A stretch of DNA of 64,000 nucleotides from an uncultured Lachnospiraceae bacterium (GCA_949840805.1 CATKXR010000009.1:44540-108539); one strand, 5' to 3'; positions 1-9,327 are shown, numbered from the stretch's first letter. Notes: generated from the letters alone by a model not told the origin. Numbers and translations: made by a program.

Positions 1-336
1 GGGATGATCTATCAAATATACAAAACAAAGAAGGGAGCTATGGCCGCAATGGCAGCGGGAACGGTAATCATGTCCCTGATCGGGATTGCCGGGAACGCTT
101 TGGTTATGATTCCTTTTTATGCAAATTTTATGCCGCTTGACAATATTTTGGCAGCAGGAGCGGCGATCAATCCGGCTGTGGGAAATGTGTGGACGTTTGC
201 ATTGTTTTGTGTAGGACCCTTTAATGTGGTCAAAGGATGTATAGTCTCGTTGATCACGGCAGTGGTTTATAAGAGAATCAGCAGTGTGATACATAGTGTC
301 GGCACTGAGAGAAGGAAAAGAAGAGTTCATATTTAA
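1..336 (+). CDS. ECF transporter S component, C-terminal part (RibU-like)
   Basis: Open at the left edge, so only the last ~111 residues are present. They form hydrophobic segments (about residues 12-35 and 65-90) with a short loop holding N and P residues, ending in a basic tail. The order 'NALVMIPFY ... FNVVKGCIVSLITAVVYKR' is typical of the last two helices of ECF-type vitamin transporter S components, most like the riboflavin type RibU. Such proteins bind a vitamin in the membrane and pair with a shared EcfT-EcfA module, which is not in view. The substrate is an inference; the missing N-terminal half is needed to be sure. Confidence 0.7.
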   Translation, partial: GMIYQIYKTKKGAMAAMAAGTVIMSLIGIAGNALVMIPFYANFMPLDNILAAGAAINPAVGNVWTFALFCVGPFNVVKGCIVSLITAVVYKRISSVIHSVGTERRKRRVHI

Positions 337-376
337 GTTGGAGTAATGGGCAGACAGATGGAATCCTGCCTGCAAA

Positions 377-419
377 AAGCGCCGGAGATGGTTTTGATGC
401 TTGTACCGCTTCGGCGCTT
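377..419. terminator. inverted repeat downstream of ECF S component
   Basis: Eight-base arms AAGCGCCG (377-384) and CGGCGCTT (412-419) pair perfectly across a 27-base loop. No T-run follows, so it is a weak candidate terminator or a transcript-stabilising hairpin between the transporter and the next gene. Confidence 0.4.
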
Positions 420-485
420 GTGTTATGATAGGGGATAGCTCCAGGAATGGTTTTCAAACAACGGTAAGGGTAAGGGGTGATAAGG

Positions 486-1547
486 ATGAATACAAAGCTG
501 GTGCTGATCGACGAAACCCAGAGGGAGGAAGAGATTCAGAAGGCTCTTTGGGAGGCTGCAGATATTTTGAGAAAAGGCGGGCTGGTGGCATTTCCTACAG
601 AGACAGTCTATGGATTGGGTGCCAACGCCCTTGACGAAAAAGCTGCCGGAAAGATTTATGCAGCCAAGGGGCGGCCGTCTGATAATCCCCTGATTGCCCA
701 CATTTCCTGCATGGAGGAGCTGAGACCGTTGACAGCAAAGATTCCGGAAATCGGAATACGCCTGGCTGAAAGGTTTTGGCCAGGGCCTCTGACCATGGTG
801 TTTTTGAAAAGCGACAGAGTGCCTTACGGGACTACAGGAGGGTTGGATACCGTGGCGGTGAGGATGCCGGAAAGGGAAGAAGCCAGAAGGCTGATTGCCA
901 TGGCAGGGGTGCCTGTGGCTGCTCCCAGCGCCAACCTTTCAGGCAGGCCCAGCCCTACTACCGCGCAGCATGTATGGCAGGATTTGAACGGCCGGATAGA
1001 GATGATATTGGACGGAGGCCCGGTGGGGATCGGGCTGGAATCTACGATTGTGGATGTGTCAGGGGAAAGGCCTGTGCTGCTGCGTCCGGGGGCGGTGACA
1101 CTGGAGATGCTGGAAGAGGTGGTGGGGAAAGTAGAAGTGGATCCGGCCATTTCAGGGATTCCCGGAGAGGATGTGAGGCCTAAGGCACCGGGGATGAAAT
1201 ACCGGCATTACGCGCCCAGGGCAGAGATGGTTCTGGTGGAAGGGGAAATAAAGGCGGTTGTGGATAAGATTAACAGTCTGGTAAAGAGCCGGGAGGAGGA
1301 AGGCTGCACGGCCGGGATTATTTGTACAGAGGAGACAAGGAGGCAGTATTGGCGGGGAATTGTGCGCAGCGTTGGGAAACGGAGCCAGGAGGAGACGATT
1401 GCCCACAATCTGTTTGCCGTGCTGAGGGAATTTGACGACCTGGGAGTGGATTATATTTATTCGGAAAGTTTTTCCCAGGATCATTTAGGATATGCAATTA
1501 TGAACCGGATGAAAAAGGCGGCAGGATATCGAAGAATTTCTGTTTAG
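486..1547 (+). CDS. tsaC: L-threonylcarbamoyladenylate synthase (Sua5/YwlC/TsaC type)
   Basis: Makes threonylcarbamoyl-AMP from threonine, bicarbonate and ATP, the first step of the t6A37 modification of ANN-decoding tRNAs. The N-terminal YrdC domain (about residues 20-205) shows 'PTETVYGLG', the 'KGRPSDNPL' nucleotide-binding stretch and 'APSANLSGRPSPT'. The C-terminal Sua5 domain begins after 'PGMKYRHYAP' (about residue 235), so this is the long two-domain form of 353 residues. The ATG at 486 is chosen because AAGGGGTG lies just upstream; a GTG at 477 in the same frame overlaps that ribosome site. It is followed after 52 bases by dCMP deaminase. Confidence 0.93.
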   Translation: MNTKLVLIDETQREEEIQKALWEAADILRKGGLVAFPTETVYGLGANALDEKAAGKIYAAKGRPSDNPLIAHISCMEELRPLTAKIPEIGIRLAERFWPGPLTMVFLKSDRVPYGTTGGLDTVAVRMPEREEARRLIAMAGVPVAAPSANLSGRPSPTTAQHVWQDLNGRIEMILDGGPVGIGLESTIVDVSGERPVLLRPGAVTLEMLEEVVGKVEVDPAISGIPGEDVRPKAPGMKYRHYAPRAEMVLVEGEIKAVVDKINSLVKSREEEGCTAGIICTEETRRQYWRGIVRSVGKRSQEETIAHNLFAVLREFDDLGVDYIYSESFSQDHLGYAIMNRMKKAAGYRRISV

Positions 1548-1599
1548 AATTGTCTCTTTATTGAAATCAGAAAGCATAGAAGGCTGGAGGTAGAAAGGA

Positions 1600-2100
1600 A
1601 TGGAAAATTTGAGAAAACGGGAAGATTATATTTCCTGGGACGAGTATTTTATGGGAGTTGCAGAACTGTCGGGAATGCGTTCGAAAGATCCGAATACACA
1701 GGTGGGGGCCTGCATTGTAAGTGATGACAACAAGATACTTTCCATGGGATATAACGGTTTTCCAAGGGGATGTTCCGATGATGATTTTCCATGGGGAAAA
1801 CAGCTTGAGACAGAGGATCCTTATAATGCCAAATATCTGTATGTGACACACAGCGAATTGAATGCGATTTTGAATTACCGTGGCGGGAGCCTGGAGGGGA
1901 GCAGGCTGTATGTGACGCTGTTTCCCTGTAATGAATGCGCCAAAGCCATTATTCAGGCAGGAATTAAAACCGTGATCTACAAGGAGGATAAATATCAGGA
2001 TTCGCCTTCGATGCGGGCTTCTAAAAGAATGCTCAATGCGGCCGGGGTGCGTTATTACCAGTATGAGACCACGGGAAGAATCATCAAAATTCAGGTTTAG
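1600..2100 (+). CDS. comEB: dCMP deaminase
   Basis: Zinc enzyme converting dCMP to dUMP for thymidylate synthesis. The 166 residues carry the deaminase zinc site: H-S-E near residue 84 in 'THSELNAIL' (in place of the commoner H-A-E) and P-C-x-x-C in 'PCNECAK' near residue 108. The 'SKDPNTQVGACIV' stretch is characteristic of the dCMP deaminase branch. A GGAGG site (1586-1590) precedes the ATG. The next gene starts 12 bases downstream, suggesting co-transcription. Confidence 0.93.
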   Translation: MENLRKREDYISWDEYFMGVAELSGMRSKDPNTQVGACIVSDDNKILSMGYNGFPRGCSDDDFPWGKQLETEDPYNAKYLYVTHSELNAILNYRGGSLEGSRLYVTLFPCNECAKAIIQAGIKTVIYKEDKYQDSPSMRASKRMLNAAGVRYYQYETTGRIIKIQV

Positions 2101-2112
2101 GCGGCAGAGAAG

Positions 2113-3858
2113 ATGAAGATTCTGCTGGTGGCAGTCAATGCAAAGTATATTCACTCCAATCCGGGAGTGTACAGTCTGAAGATGTATGCAGAAAACATAC
2201 AAAAATTGCGGGAATATGCCGGGAGTAGTGTGGATATTGATCTTGCCGAATATACGATCAATAACCAGACAGAACAGATCTTGGAGGATATTTTTAAAAG
2301 AAAGCCGGATGTGGTGGGATTTTCCTGCTATATCTGGAATATATCCTGCATATTGGAACTGGTGCAGGACCTCCATAAAATATTGCCGGACACGGATATC
2401 TGGCTGGGCGGTCCGGAGGTGTCTTTTGATACAAAAGAACTGTTGGAGAATGAGCCGGAAATATTGGGGGCAATGAGGGGCGAGGGAGAGGAGATTTTTG
2501 CAGATCTGACGGTTTTCTACCGGAAACTGGGATGCGCCGTGCGATGTTTTGACAGAAGATATACAGAAGGAACAGAAGAAAGTTGGGAAAGAAGGCTGAA
2601 TAAAATTCCGGGGCTGGTCTTTCGCGGGAATAATGGGGAAATACGGGAGCGGGAGACAAAGAAAGCCATGAATATGGACCGGCTTCCGTTTTTATACCTG
2701 GGGCAGGATGGATTTGAACACAGGATTATCTATTATGAAAGCAGCAGAGGATGTCCGTTTTCCTGCAGTTATTGCTTGTCTTCTATCGAGAAGTCCGTTC
2801 GTTTCCGAAGCTTAGAGCTGGTCAGGAGAGACCTGGATTTCTTTTTAGAAAAGAAGGTTCCCCAGGTAAAATTTGTGGACAGGACATTTAACTGTAAGAA
2901 AAGTCATGCCTTAGCTATCTGGCGTCATATCTTAGAACATGACAACGGGGTGACAAATTTTCATTTTGAGGTGGCGGCGGATCTCATGGATGAAGAAGAA
3001 ATAAATCTGATTGGAAAAATGCGTCCCGGGCTGATTCAGTTGGAAATTGGAGTACAAAGCACGAATCCACGGACGATTTGTGAGATACGGCGCAAAATGG
3101 ATTTGGAAAAGGTGCGGCAGGTAACAGCAAAGATCCATGAAGGAAGAAGGATTCACCAGCATTTGGATCTGATTGCAGGGCTTCCTTATGAAGATTATGA
3201 AAGTTTTCACGGTTCTTTTAATGATGTGTATGCCATGGCGCCGGATCAGCTTCAATTGGGGTTTTTAAAGGTACTTAAGGGTTCTTACATGTACGAGAAG
3301 GCCGAAGAGTACGGATTGGTCCGTACAGAAAAGCCGCCTTATGAGGTGCTTGCCACCCGCTGGCTTCCTTATGAGGATGTGAGGCGTTTAAAGGGAATAG
3401 AAAATATGGTAGAGGTCTACTATAACAGCGGCCAGTTTGCCAATACATTAAAATTGCTTGCTGATAAATTTTCCGATGCCTTTGTGATGTATGAACGGTT
3501 GGCACAATATTATGAGGAGCGGAAGCTTAACGGGAAAAATCACAGCAGGATGGCCCGATATGAGATCCTATATGAATTTATTGTGGAAACGGGTCCGGAA
3601 GCGGATTTTTTTGAGAAGATCCAGGACGCATTGGTGTGTGATTGTTATCTTCGGGAAAACTGTAAAAGCCGTCCGCCCTTTGCCTTGGAGCAGGCGCCTT
3701 ATAAAGAGAAAATCAGATGCCTGGTGCCGGAACTGCGCCGTCTGGGAACCCGGATTCATATTGAAGTGCTGCGATGCGGGGAAATATGGCTGTTTGATTA
3801 CAGAAGCAGGGACCCTTTGAGCGGGAATGCTTTGATGGTGCGAATAGGGGAAATATGA
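2113..3858 (+). CDS. B12-binding domain radical SAM protein with DUF4080-type C terminus
   Basis: A 581-residue predicted cobalamin-binding radical SAM enzyme. The first ~140 residues form the B12-binding-like fold ('MKILLVAVNAKYIHSNPGVYSLK', 'DVVGFSCYIWN'). The radical SAM core follows with the 4Fe-4S motif C-x3-C-x2-C in 'CPFSCSYC' near residue 215, and later 'GLIQLEIGVQS' and 'DLIAGLPYED'. The C-terminal ~200 residues match the layout of DUF4080 proteins. The substrate is unknown. It overlaps no neighbour but is tightly packed in the housekeeping run; the exonuclease gene starts 30 bases on. Confidence 0.85.
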   Translation: MKILLVAVNAKYIHSNPGVYSLKMYAENIQKLREYAGSSVDIDLAEYTINNQTEQILEDIFKRKPDVVGFSCYIWNISCILELVQDLHKILPDTDIWLGGPEVSFDTKELLENEPEILGAMRGEGEEIFADLTVFYRKLGCAVRCFDRRYTEGTEESWERRLNKIPGLVFRGNNGEIRERETKKAMNMDRLPFLYLGQDGFEHRIIYYESSRGCPFSCSYCLSSIEKSVRFRSLELVRRDLDFFLEKKVPQVKFVDRTFNCKKSHALAIWRHILEHDNGVTNFHFEVAADLMDEEEINLIGKMRPGLIQLEIGVQSTNPRTICEIRRKMDLEKVRQVTAKIHEGRRIHQHLDLIAGLPYEDYESFHGSFNDVYAMAPDQLQLGFLKVLKGSYMYEKAEEYGLVRTEKPPYEVLATRWLPYEDVRRLKGIENMVEVYYNSGQFANTLKLLADKFSDAFVMYERLAQYYEERKLNGKNHSRMARYEILYEFIVETGPEADFFEKIQDALVCDCYLRENCKSRPPFALEQAPYKEKIRCLVPELRRLGTRIHIEVLRCGEIWLFDYRSRDPLSGNALMVRIGEI

Positions 3859-3888
3859 ACGGTTTGCTGCAGAAGGGAATAGGGAAAA

Positions 3889-4653
3889 TTGGAGAGAAGT
3901 TATGTGGCGGTGGATCTGGAGACTACCGGCCTGGAGGCAAAGAGGGAGAAGATTATAGAGATCGGGGCAATCCGTGTTGTGGACGGAAGAGAAACGGACA
4001 CATATCATTCCATGGTAAATCCCTGGCGGAGCCTGGAAGAACGGATTACGGAGCTGACCGGTATCACAGACGAAATGGTAGAACATGCGCCGGATATTGG
4101 GGATATTATCGAGGAGTTTGTGGAATTCTGCGGACAGTTTCCGCTGCTTGGACACCGCATTATGTTTGATTATGGTTTTTTGAAACGGGCGGCGGTGAAC
4201 CATGGGATTTCATTTGAGAAAAGCGGAATCGACACGCTGAAGCTGTGTCGTCGTTTCATGCCGGAGGATCAGCCGAAAAATCTGTCAGCGGCATGTGCCT
4301 TTTTTGGAATAAAACGCAAAACGGCTCATCGGGCATTGGAAGATGCCCGGGATGCCCACCTTTTATATCAACAGCTTGCAGGCCGGTTTTTAAAAAGATG
4401 GGAACCTGATTTTGTGGAAGAGGCAGCAGAAGAAAAAAAGAAGTTTTCGGAAGATCAGGAAGCATTTGCGGCAAAACCCATGATCTGCAAAGTAAAAAAA
4501 GAAGTGCCGGCAACGAAAAAGCAAAAAGAGGACTTGCGGTATTTAATAAAATATCATAAAATAGATGTGCCTGTGGAAATCGACCGTCTAAGCCGCAACG
4601 AGGTGTCCCGGCTTAAAGATCGGATTATTTTTCAATATGGCAGGATACAATAA
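3889..4653 (+). CDS. DnaQ-family 3'-5' exonuclease
   Basis: A 254-residue DEDDh-type exonuclease of the DnaQ/PolC-epsilon group. ExoI 'VDLETTGLE' supplies D and E, ExoII lies in 'LLGHRIMFDYGFLK', and ExoIII is 'HRALEDARDAHLL' with H and D. After the catalytic domain (about 1-170) there is a charged linker and a small tail ending 'EVSRLKDRIIFQYGRIQ'. The start is a TTG with AGGG upstream; no ATG in frame precedes the ExoI motif, and a GTG at 3904 would cut into it. It may act as a stand-alone proofreading or repair exonuclease. Confidence 0.87.
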   Translation: MERSYVAVDLETTGLEAKREKIIEIGAIRVVDGRETDTYHSMVNPWRSLEERITELTGITDEMVEHAPDIGDIIEEFVEFCGQFPLLGHRIMFDYGFLKRAAVNHGISFEKSGIDTLKLCRRFMPEDQPKNLSAACAFFGIKRKTAHRALEDARDAHLLYQQLAGRFLKRWEPDFVEEAAEEKKKFSEDQEAFAAKPMICKVKKEVPATKKQKEDLRYLIKYHKIDVPVEIDRLSRNEVSRLKDRIIFQYGRIQ

Positions 4654-4687
4654 ATTAAAAGCACAGCAAAAGAGGTGAAATGCAATC

Positions 4688-4795
4688 ATGATGAACAATA
4701 AAAAGAAAAAAATGTTTTCCACGATTATGGTCGTTATTCTGGTGCTTGCCATGATCATACCTACAATAGCAGGCGCGTTGACAATGTTTAATTAA
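4688..4795 (+). CDS. single-pass membrane miniprotein, Prli42-like layout
   Basis: 35 residues: a lysine-rich start (MMNNKKKKMF) then one hydrophobic helix (about residues 10-33). AGAGGTGAA precedes the ATG. The layout (short basic cytoplasmic tail plus one helix) is like Prli42, the Listeria stressosome anchor, and like small DUF4044-type proteins, but the sequence is too short to assign. It sits alone between the exonuclease and the VanW gene. Confidence 0.6.
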   Translation: MMNNKKKKMFSTIMVVILVLAMIIPTIAGALTMFN

Positions 4796-4820
4796 ATGAA
4801 AGAGTATCTGAGGAGTGATC

Positions 4821-6485
4821 ATGAAAAAGGTTAATATATGGGGCACCCTTTTTGCCGCGGTCACCGCGGCTGTATTTTTTGCAGGGCCGGTATATGCAAG
4901 AGAGAGAACGTTTCCGGACGGATTTTTTGTGGGGGAGATCGGCCTTGGAGGAATGACGCGCGAGGAAGCCAGGCAGGCCATCGAGGCAGAAATCGAGAGA
5001 CTGGCAGACCGGAAAGTGATCCTGGATATTGCAGGCAATACGGCTTTTGTGACGGCAGAAAAGCTTGGGCTGTCCTGGACGAATATGGACGTGGTGGATA
5101 AGGCAATGGAACAGGTTTCATCAGGAAATCTGGTACGGCAGTATATGGTACGCAAGGATATGATGAAAAGACCGGCGCATATTCCGCTGGAAACCAGTGT
5201 GGAAGAAGAAAAAGTCGAAAAATTTGTGAGGGATCAGACGGAAGGGCTGATGGAGGAGCCGCAGAATGCTTCTATTGTCCGGGAGAACGGGGCCTTTATG
5301 ATAACTCCGGGAGTGTCCGGAAAAGTGGTGGATGTGGCGGCTACGAAGCAGGCCCTGGATGAGGCTTTTATGAACCAGACAGGGAATGAGGTCATGGTGG
5401 CAGCGGCAGTGGAGCAGAAGCAGCCGGATATTACAGAGGAAGATCTGGCATCAATCGGAGATGTGCTGGGAACCTTTACTACGGATTTCAGCAGCAGCGG
5501 CTCATCACGTTCAGGAAATCTGGCCAACGGGGCGTCCAAGATCAATGGCCATGTGCTGATGCCTGGGGAAACTTTGTCAGGATACGAATGTATGCATCCG
5601 TTTACAACGGCCAACGGCTATTATACGGCAGCAGCTTATGAGGGCGGCAGAGTTGTGGATAGTGTGGGGGGAGGCGTGTGCCAGATCGCAACGACTCTCT
5701 ATAATGCGGCTTTGCGGGCAGAGCTGGAGATCACCCAGCGGCAGAACCATTCCATGGTTGTAGGGTATGTAAAGCCCTCCATGGATGCAGCCATTGCAGG
5801 GACGGTAAAAGACATTAAAATTACCAACAATTACAGCACACCCATCTTTGTGGAGGGATATACGGCGAACCGGAAACTCACTTTTACCATTTACGGAAAA
5901 GAGACCAGGCCGGGGAACCGGACTGTGGAATATGTATCGGAGACGTTAAGTTCCATCAGCCCGGGGGCACCGACGGAACAGGTAAACCCATCTATGGCCC
6001 CGGGAAGCAGAAAGCAGGTTCAGTCAGCCCATCGGGGTGTAAAATCAAGGCTCTGGAAAGTGGTTACGGTAGACGGGGTGGAGACAGAACGGACCTTGCT
6101 TCACACAGACACATACAATGCGTCTAAAGCAATCGTGATGGTGGGGCCGCCTGTAGCAGCGCCTGATCCTGCAGATGTGCCTGTTCCGGGGGAGATTTTG
6201 TCTCATCCGGGGCAGGAGAACACAACAGGACAACCGGAAACAGTAAATCCGGACAACCATCCTGACGTGCCGGGCTCAGGAACAGCCCAGGATCCGTCCG
6301 CGGCAGGCTCGGAATCTCCGGCCCAGCCAGAAAGTTCTGCCCCGTCTTCTGCCACAGAGGCACCTGCCCCGGCGGAGAATCCTGCACCTGTCCCGGCGGA
6401 GACATCGGCGCCTACGGGAATATCGGTGCCTGCTCCGGCGGAGCCGCCGGCAATGGCGTCATCACCTGAGGAACCGGCTGCATGA
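4821..6485 (+). CDS. VanW family secreted protein with putative peptidoglycan-binding domain
   Basis: 554 residues. A signal peptide (residues 1-23, cleavage near 'GPVYA') leads into a PG_binding_4-like region ('FFVGEIGLGGMTREEA'), then the VanW domain with 'GGGVCQIATTLYNAAL' and 'RQNHSMVVGYV', then a G5-like stretch and a ~130-residue tail rich in Pro, Ala and Glu. Proteins of this type sit at the cell wall; the biochemical role of the VanW domain is not established. The ATG at 4821 follows AGGAG (4811-4815); an upstream GTG at 4815 is less likely. The stop overlaps the next start by 4 bases, so the two are probably co-translated. Confidence 0.87.
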   Translation: MKKVNIWGTLFAAVTAAVFFAGPVYARERTFPDGFFVGEIGLGGMTREEARQAIEAEIERLADRKVILDIAGNTAFVTAEKLGLSWTNMDVVDKAMEQVSSGNLVRQYMVRKDMMKRPAHIPLETSVEEEKVEKFVRDQTEGLMEEPQNASIVRENGAFMITPGVSGKVVDVAATKQALDEAFMNQTGNEVMVAAAVEQKQPDITEEDLASIGDVLGTFTTDFSSSGSSRSGNLANGASKINGHVLMPGETLSGYECMHPFTTANGYYTAAAYEGGRVVDSVGGGVCQIATTLYNAALRAELEITQRQNHSMVVGYVKPSMDAAIAGTVKDIKITNNYSTPIFVEGYTANRKLTFTIYGKETRPGNRTVEYVSETLSSISPGAPTEQVNPSMAPGSRKQVQSAHRGVKSRLWKVVTVDGVETERTLLHTDTYNASKAIVMVGPPVAAPDPADVPVPGEILSHPGQENTTGQPETVNPDNHPDVPGSGTAQDPSAAGSESPAQPESSAPSSATEAPAPAENPAPVPAETSAPTGISVPAPAEPPAMASSPEEPAA

Positions 6486-7093
6486 AGCCCCTTTCTCCCC
6501 ATGGCCATTTTGGTTTTATGGAAGAAGGGCAGGATCTGGTAGCGGCAGGATTTGCAGGATTATCAGGAACCAGGATGATCCTGAATTCCAGGAACCAGGA
6601 TTTGAGACATCGTTTTTCAGAAGAATATCTGGAAACTTTGGCCATGTGCGGCGGAGAATGTGGAAGGATACGAAAAGAAGAATTTCGAACATTAAAATAT
6701 TGGAAATCTTTTGGCGCGGCAGAGTTTGAACCGGCAGGGGAAGGAGGCATTTTGACGGCGCTCTGGAACCTGTCGGGGGCATACCGGCTCGGTGTGGAGT
6801 TTTCTTTGAAAAAAATTCCCATCATGCAGGGAACGATTGAGATTTGTGAGTTTTTCGGACTGAATCCTTATCGTCTGCACAGTGACGGATGCTGGGTTCT
6901 TGTATCGGAAAATGGCGGGAGAACGGTGGCAAGACTGGAAGAAAAAGGAATCAGAGGAGCAGTGATCGGAAGTGTTACCAAGGGAATTGCCCGGGTGATT
7001 ACAGATGTAGGAGAACGAAGTTTTCTGAATCGCCCCCAGCCGGATGAACTGGAAAAGGTAATGGTGCAGAGAAGGGAACAAGAATCAGATTAG
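6482..7093 (+). CDS. AIR synthase-related protein (HypE/PurM C-terminal domain-like)
   Basis: 203 residues resembling only the second, C-terminal half of PurM/HypE-type ATP-binding enzymes: 'GILTALWNLSGAYRLGVEF', 'FGLNPYRLHSDGCWVLV' and 'GIRGAVIGSVTKG' follow the order seen in HypE-like proteins. The N-terminal ATP-binding half is missing, so it is not a full AIR synthase and its reaction is unknown. Translationally coupled to the VanW gene by ATGA and followed by an Lrp regulator 42 bases downstream. Confidence 0.72.
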   Translation: MKPLSPHGHFGFMEEGQDLVAAGFAGLSGTRMILNSRNQDLRHRFSEEYLETLAMCGGECGRIRKEEFRTLKYWKSFGAAEFEPAGEGGILTALWNLSGAYRLGVEFSLKKIPIMQGTIEICEFFGLNPYRLHSDGCWVLVSENGGRTVARLEEKGIRGAVIGSVTKGIARVITDVGERSFLNRPQPDELEKVMVQRREQESD

Positions 7094-7135
7094 AACGGTT
7101 GCAGATCGATTTGAGGGAAAAGGAGGCAGTTGGCC

Positions 7136-7618
7136 ATGAGAGAAAAAATTTTGGCAGTAATAGAAAAGAACAGCAGGATCGATATCCATGATCTGGCAAT
7201 ATTGCTGGGGGAAAGTGAAGTGGCAGTGGCAAATGAAATCGCCGAGATGGAGCGAGAGAGGATTATCTGCGGTTATCATACGTTGATTAACTGGGAAAAT
7301 ACAAGTGAGGAGAAGGTGATTGCCTTGATCGAGGTAAAGGTGACACCTCAGCGCGGCATGGGATTTGACAAGATTGCCGAGCGTATTTACCAGTACAGTG
7401 AGGTAAACGCCGTGTATCTGATGTCCGGCGCCTATGATTTTACAGTGATTTTAGAAGGCAAGACCATGCGTCAGGTGGCGCAGTTTGTCTCGGATAAGCT
7501 GTCGCCCCTTGATTCGGTCTTAAGTACTGCCACTCATTTTGTGTTGAAAAAATATAAGGACCACGGCACGATTCTTTGTGACGAGATCCAGGATGAAAGG
7601 ATGCTGATCACGCCGTGA
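7136..7618 (+). CDS. Lrp/AsnC family transcriptional regulator
   Basis: 160 residues: an N-terminal winged helix (about 1-55, 'LAILLGESEVAVANEIAEM') and a C-terminal RAM domain (about 65-145, 'ALIEVKVTPQRG', 'VYLMSGAYDFTVILEG') that in this family binds an amino acid and sets oligomer state. ATG at 7136 has AGGAGG nine bases upstream; a TTG at 7130 is too close. The stop overlaps the GTG of the aminotransferase by 4 bases, which suggests that it regulates that amino acid enzyme or its own operon. Confidence 0.9.
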   Translation: MREKILAVIEKNSRIDIHDLAILLGESEVAVANEIAEMERERIICGYHTLINWENTSEEKVIALIEVKVTPQRGMGFDKIAERIYQYSEVNAVYLMSGAYDFTVILEGKTMRQVAQFVSDKLSPLDSVLSTATHFVLKKYKDHGTILCDEIQDERMLITP

Positions 7619-8781
7619 GAAACCCACTATCAGAAAAAATTGTGACGATTCCGCCTTCAGGAATACGGAAGTTCTTTGATATAGTAAGCGAGATGAAGGA
7701 TGCAATCTCTCTGGGCGTTGGCGAGCCGGATTTTGATACCCCGTGGCATATCCGGGAAGAGGGAATCTATTCGCTGGAAAAGGGGCGTACTTTTTATACG
7801 GCAAATGCGGGTCTGCGGGATCTGCGGGTAGAGATACATAATTATCTGAAACGCAGGTGTGATTTGAGCTATGACCCGGACAAGGAGATCCTGGTAACGG
7901 TGGGAGGCAGTGAGGCCATTGATATTGCTCTTCGCGCCATGCTGGATCCCGGAGATGAAGTGCTGGTGCCTCAGCCCAGTTTTGTTTCTTATGTACCCTG
8001 CGCGGTACTCGCAGGCGGTGTGGCGGTTCCCATCGAGCTGGAGGATAAAGACGAGTTCCGCCTGACGCCGGAAAAACTGCTGGAAAAGATTACGCCGAAG
8101 ACCAAGATACTGGTGCTGCCCTTTCCCAACAATCCTACGGGAGCAGTCATGCGGCGGGAACATTTAGTCGAGATAGCAAAAATCGTGGAGGAACATGATC
8201 TGTTTGTGCTGTCAGATGAGATTTATGGAGAGCTGACGTATGGAGAGGAGCATGTGTCTATAGCGTCAATTCCGGGCATGAGAGAGAGAACCGTGCTGAT
8301 CAACGGTTTTTCCAAAGCGTTTGCCATGACAGGGTGGCGTCTGGGATATGCCTGCGCGCCTGAGATTATTTTAAAACAAATGCTGAAAATCCATCAGTTT
8401 GCGATTATGTGCGCCCCCACTACCAGCCAATATGCAGCCATTGACGCTATGAAAAACAGTGATGAGGATGTGAGCCACATGCGGGAATCCTATGACCAGC
8501 GGCGGAGGTATCTGCTCCATGCTTTTGAAGAGATGAGGCTGGAGTGTTTTGAGCCGTTGGGAGCTTTTTATGCTTTCCCCAGCATTAAGCGTTTTGGGAT
8601 GACTTCTGATGAATTTGCCAACCGGCTTCTTCAGGAAGAAAAGGTAGCGGTGGTGCCAGGCACGGCCTTTGGCGACAGTGGGGAAGGATATCTTCGGATT
8701 TCTTATGCCTATTCTCTTAAAAGCCTGAAGGAAGCTCTTGGGCGCATTGAACGGTTTGTGAAACGGCTGGACGGGGAATGA
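7615..8781 (+). CDS. pyridoxal phosphate-dependent aminotransferase, class I/II
   Basis: 388 residues of fold type I. Visible signatures are 'GVGEPDFDTPWHI', 'FPNNPTGAVM', the 'LSDEIYGELTYG' aspartate/tyrosine pair, and 'NGFSKAFAMTGWRLGY' with the Schiff-base lysine (about residue 236). This is the aspartate/aromatic aminotransferase group; substrate not predictable. GTG start overlaps the Lrp stop. The pairing with an Lrp regulator favours an amino acid catabolic or biosynthetic role. Confidence 0.92.
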   Translation: MRNPLSEKIVTIPPSGIRKFFDIVSEMKDAISLGVGEPDFDTPWHIREEGIYSLEKGRTFYTANAGLRDLRVEIHNYLKRRCDLSYDPDKEILVTVGGSEAIDIALRAMLDPGDEVLVPQPSFVSYVPCAVLAGGVAVPIELEDKDEFRLTPEKLLEKITPKTKILVLPFPNNPTGAVMRREHLVEIAKIVEEHDLFVLSDEIYGELTYGEEHVSIASIPGMRERTVLINGFSKAFAMTGWRLGYACAPEIILKQMLKIHQFAIMCAPTTSQYAAIDAMKNSDEDVSHMRESYDQRRRYLLHAFEEMRLECFEPLGAFYAFPSIKRFGMTSDEFANRLLQEEKVAVVPGTAFGDSGEGYLRISYAYSLKSLKEALGRIERFVKRLDGE

Positions 8782-8785
8782 TCGG

Positions 8786-9301
8786 ATGAACAGGATGAAT
8801 GTAGTGCTTTTTGAGCCGGAAATGCCTTTAAACACGGGGAATATCGGAAGAACCTGTGTGGCTACCAATACCCGGCTTCATCTGATTGAACCGCTGGGAT
8901 TTAAGCTGAATGAAAAAGCTGTCAGGCGGGCCGGGCTGGATTACTGGGATAAACTGGACGTGACGGTTTATTGTGATTTTCAGGATTTTATGGAAAAAAA
9001 TCCCGGAGCGAAGATCTATATGGCTTCAACCAAGGCGAAAAAAGTATACACGGAAGCCGTGTATGAGCCGGATTGTTATCTGATGTTCGGCAAGGAGAGC
9101 GGGGGTATTCCAGAGGAGATTTTGATAAAAAACAGAGAAAATTGTGTGAGGATTCCTATGTGGGGGGAGATTCGTTCTTTAAATCTGGCCAATTCCGTGG
9201 CGGTTTTGCTGTATGAGGCGCTGCGGCAGAACGGGTTTGAGAGGATGACGAAGGAAGGGAAACTGCATCGGCTGAAGTGGGAAGAGGGGAGGCAGGGATA
9301 G
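8786..9301 (+). CDS. trmL: tRNA (cytidine(34)-2'-O)-methyltransferase TrmL
   Basis: 171-residue SPOUT methyltransferase that methylates the ribose of the wobble base of tRNA-Leu isoacceptors. SPOUT trefoil-knot motifs are present: 'NTGNIGRTCVATNTRLHLI', 'LMFGKESGGIPEEIL' and 'RIPMWGEIRSLNLANSVAV'. Start lies 4 bases after the aminotransferase stop. Confidence 0.93.
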   Translation: MNRMNVVLFEPEMPLNTGNIGRTCVATNTRLHLIEPLGFKLNEKAVRRAGLDYWDKLDVTVYCDFQDFMEKNPGAKIYMASTKAKKVYTEAVYEPDCYLMFGKESGGIPEEILIKNRENCVRIPMWGEIRSLNLANSVAVLLYEALRQNGFERMTKEGKLHRLKWEEGRQG

Positions 9302-9327
9302 GTATTTGTTGTTATTTCGGAAGATCC

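Noticed and set aside
1567..2376. Minus-strand frame of 269 codons
   Set aside because: It is antisense to comEB and the radical SAM gene and shows no domain.
3568..4203. Minus-strand frame of 211 codons
   Set aside because: It lies opposite the radical SAM and exonuclease genes, which have clear motifs; His/Phe-rich composition is typical of a shadow.
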